A stretch of 37,064 nt of DNA from Serratia nevei (lineage in GTDB: Bacteria > Pseudomonadota > Gammaproteobacteria > Enterobacterales > Enterobacteriaceae), in assembly GCF_024160145.1 (NCBI RefSeq), contig NZ_JAMYWQ010000045.1:1-37064 (forward strand), in the 5' to 3' direction. The stretch's first letter is position 1; each line of letters starts with the position of its first letter. The position numbers were made by a program, and so were the translations under genes. Under the pieces are notes generated by a model, which made no database searches, was not told the origin of the DNA, and saw only the letters and a list, made by a program, of their open reading frames with translations. This document shows positions 37,063-37,064 of the stretch, one piece after another.

Positions 37063-37064
37063 AA

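Overview
The window reads as chromosomal DNA of Serratia, most likely Serratia marcescens. The base composition is high in GC. The housekeeping proteins (Pgi, LysC, MetH, IclR, AceA/B/K, MetA, GntK/U, Edd, Eda) follow the enterobacterial orthologues almost residue for residue. The two-gene haemolysin locus shlBA, with a 1608-residue ShlA, is a species hallmark. The gene order metA-aceBAK-iclR-metH-yjbB-lysC-pgi is the backbone known from Escherichia coli. Serratia-specific blocks are inserted into it.

Layout. 1-111: probable C-terminal tail of a transposase, ending inside the pgi terminator. 163-1809 (-): pgi. 2039-3847 (+): a CPA1-type cation/proton antiporter with a nucleotide-binding C-terminal domain. 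3844-4092: promoter and lysine riboswitch, then lysC (4203-5570) and panS (5714-6631). 6704-13617: promoter, candidate RcsB box, long leader, shlB, shlA and a strong terminator. 13616-15265 (-): yjbB. 15496-20020 (-): a five-gene operon (binding protein, phosphodiesterase-like enzyme, two permeases, ATPase), divergent from a GntR/UTRA regulator (20214-20924). 20962-24642 (-): metH. 24854-25684 (+): iclR. 25789-30416 (+): gntK-gntU-edd-eda behind two overlapping GntR-type operators. 30418-35189 (-): aceK, aceA, aceB. 35564-36493 (-): metA with tandem Met boxes. 36647-37062 (-): the 3' end of an rRNA operon, 5S - tRNA-Thr(GGT) - 5S - terminator.

How the genes work together. IclR, encoded here, should repress both itself and the glyoxylate-shunt operon aceBAK. 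Candidate IclR boxes are visible in front of both, and aceB also has a perfect IHF-consensus site. Gluconate uptake (GntU), phosphorylation (GntK) and Entner-Doudoroff cleavage (Edd, Eda) form one apparent operon without zwf or gntR. lysC, metH and metA belong to the aspartate-family amino acid pathway and carry their expected controls (lysine riboswitch, possible MetR site, MetJ operators). ShlB exports and activates the pore-forming toxin ShlA.

The least explained part is the 15.5-20.9 kb operon. It couples a PhnS/AfuA-class ABC importer to a small alkaline-phosphatase-superfamily hydrolase under a GntR/UTRA regulator. No phosphonate-degrading genes lie beside it, so its substrate is unknown. 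This is the best candidate in the window for undescribed biology. All family assignments are from reading the translations and from memory of the families; no database search was run.
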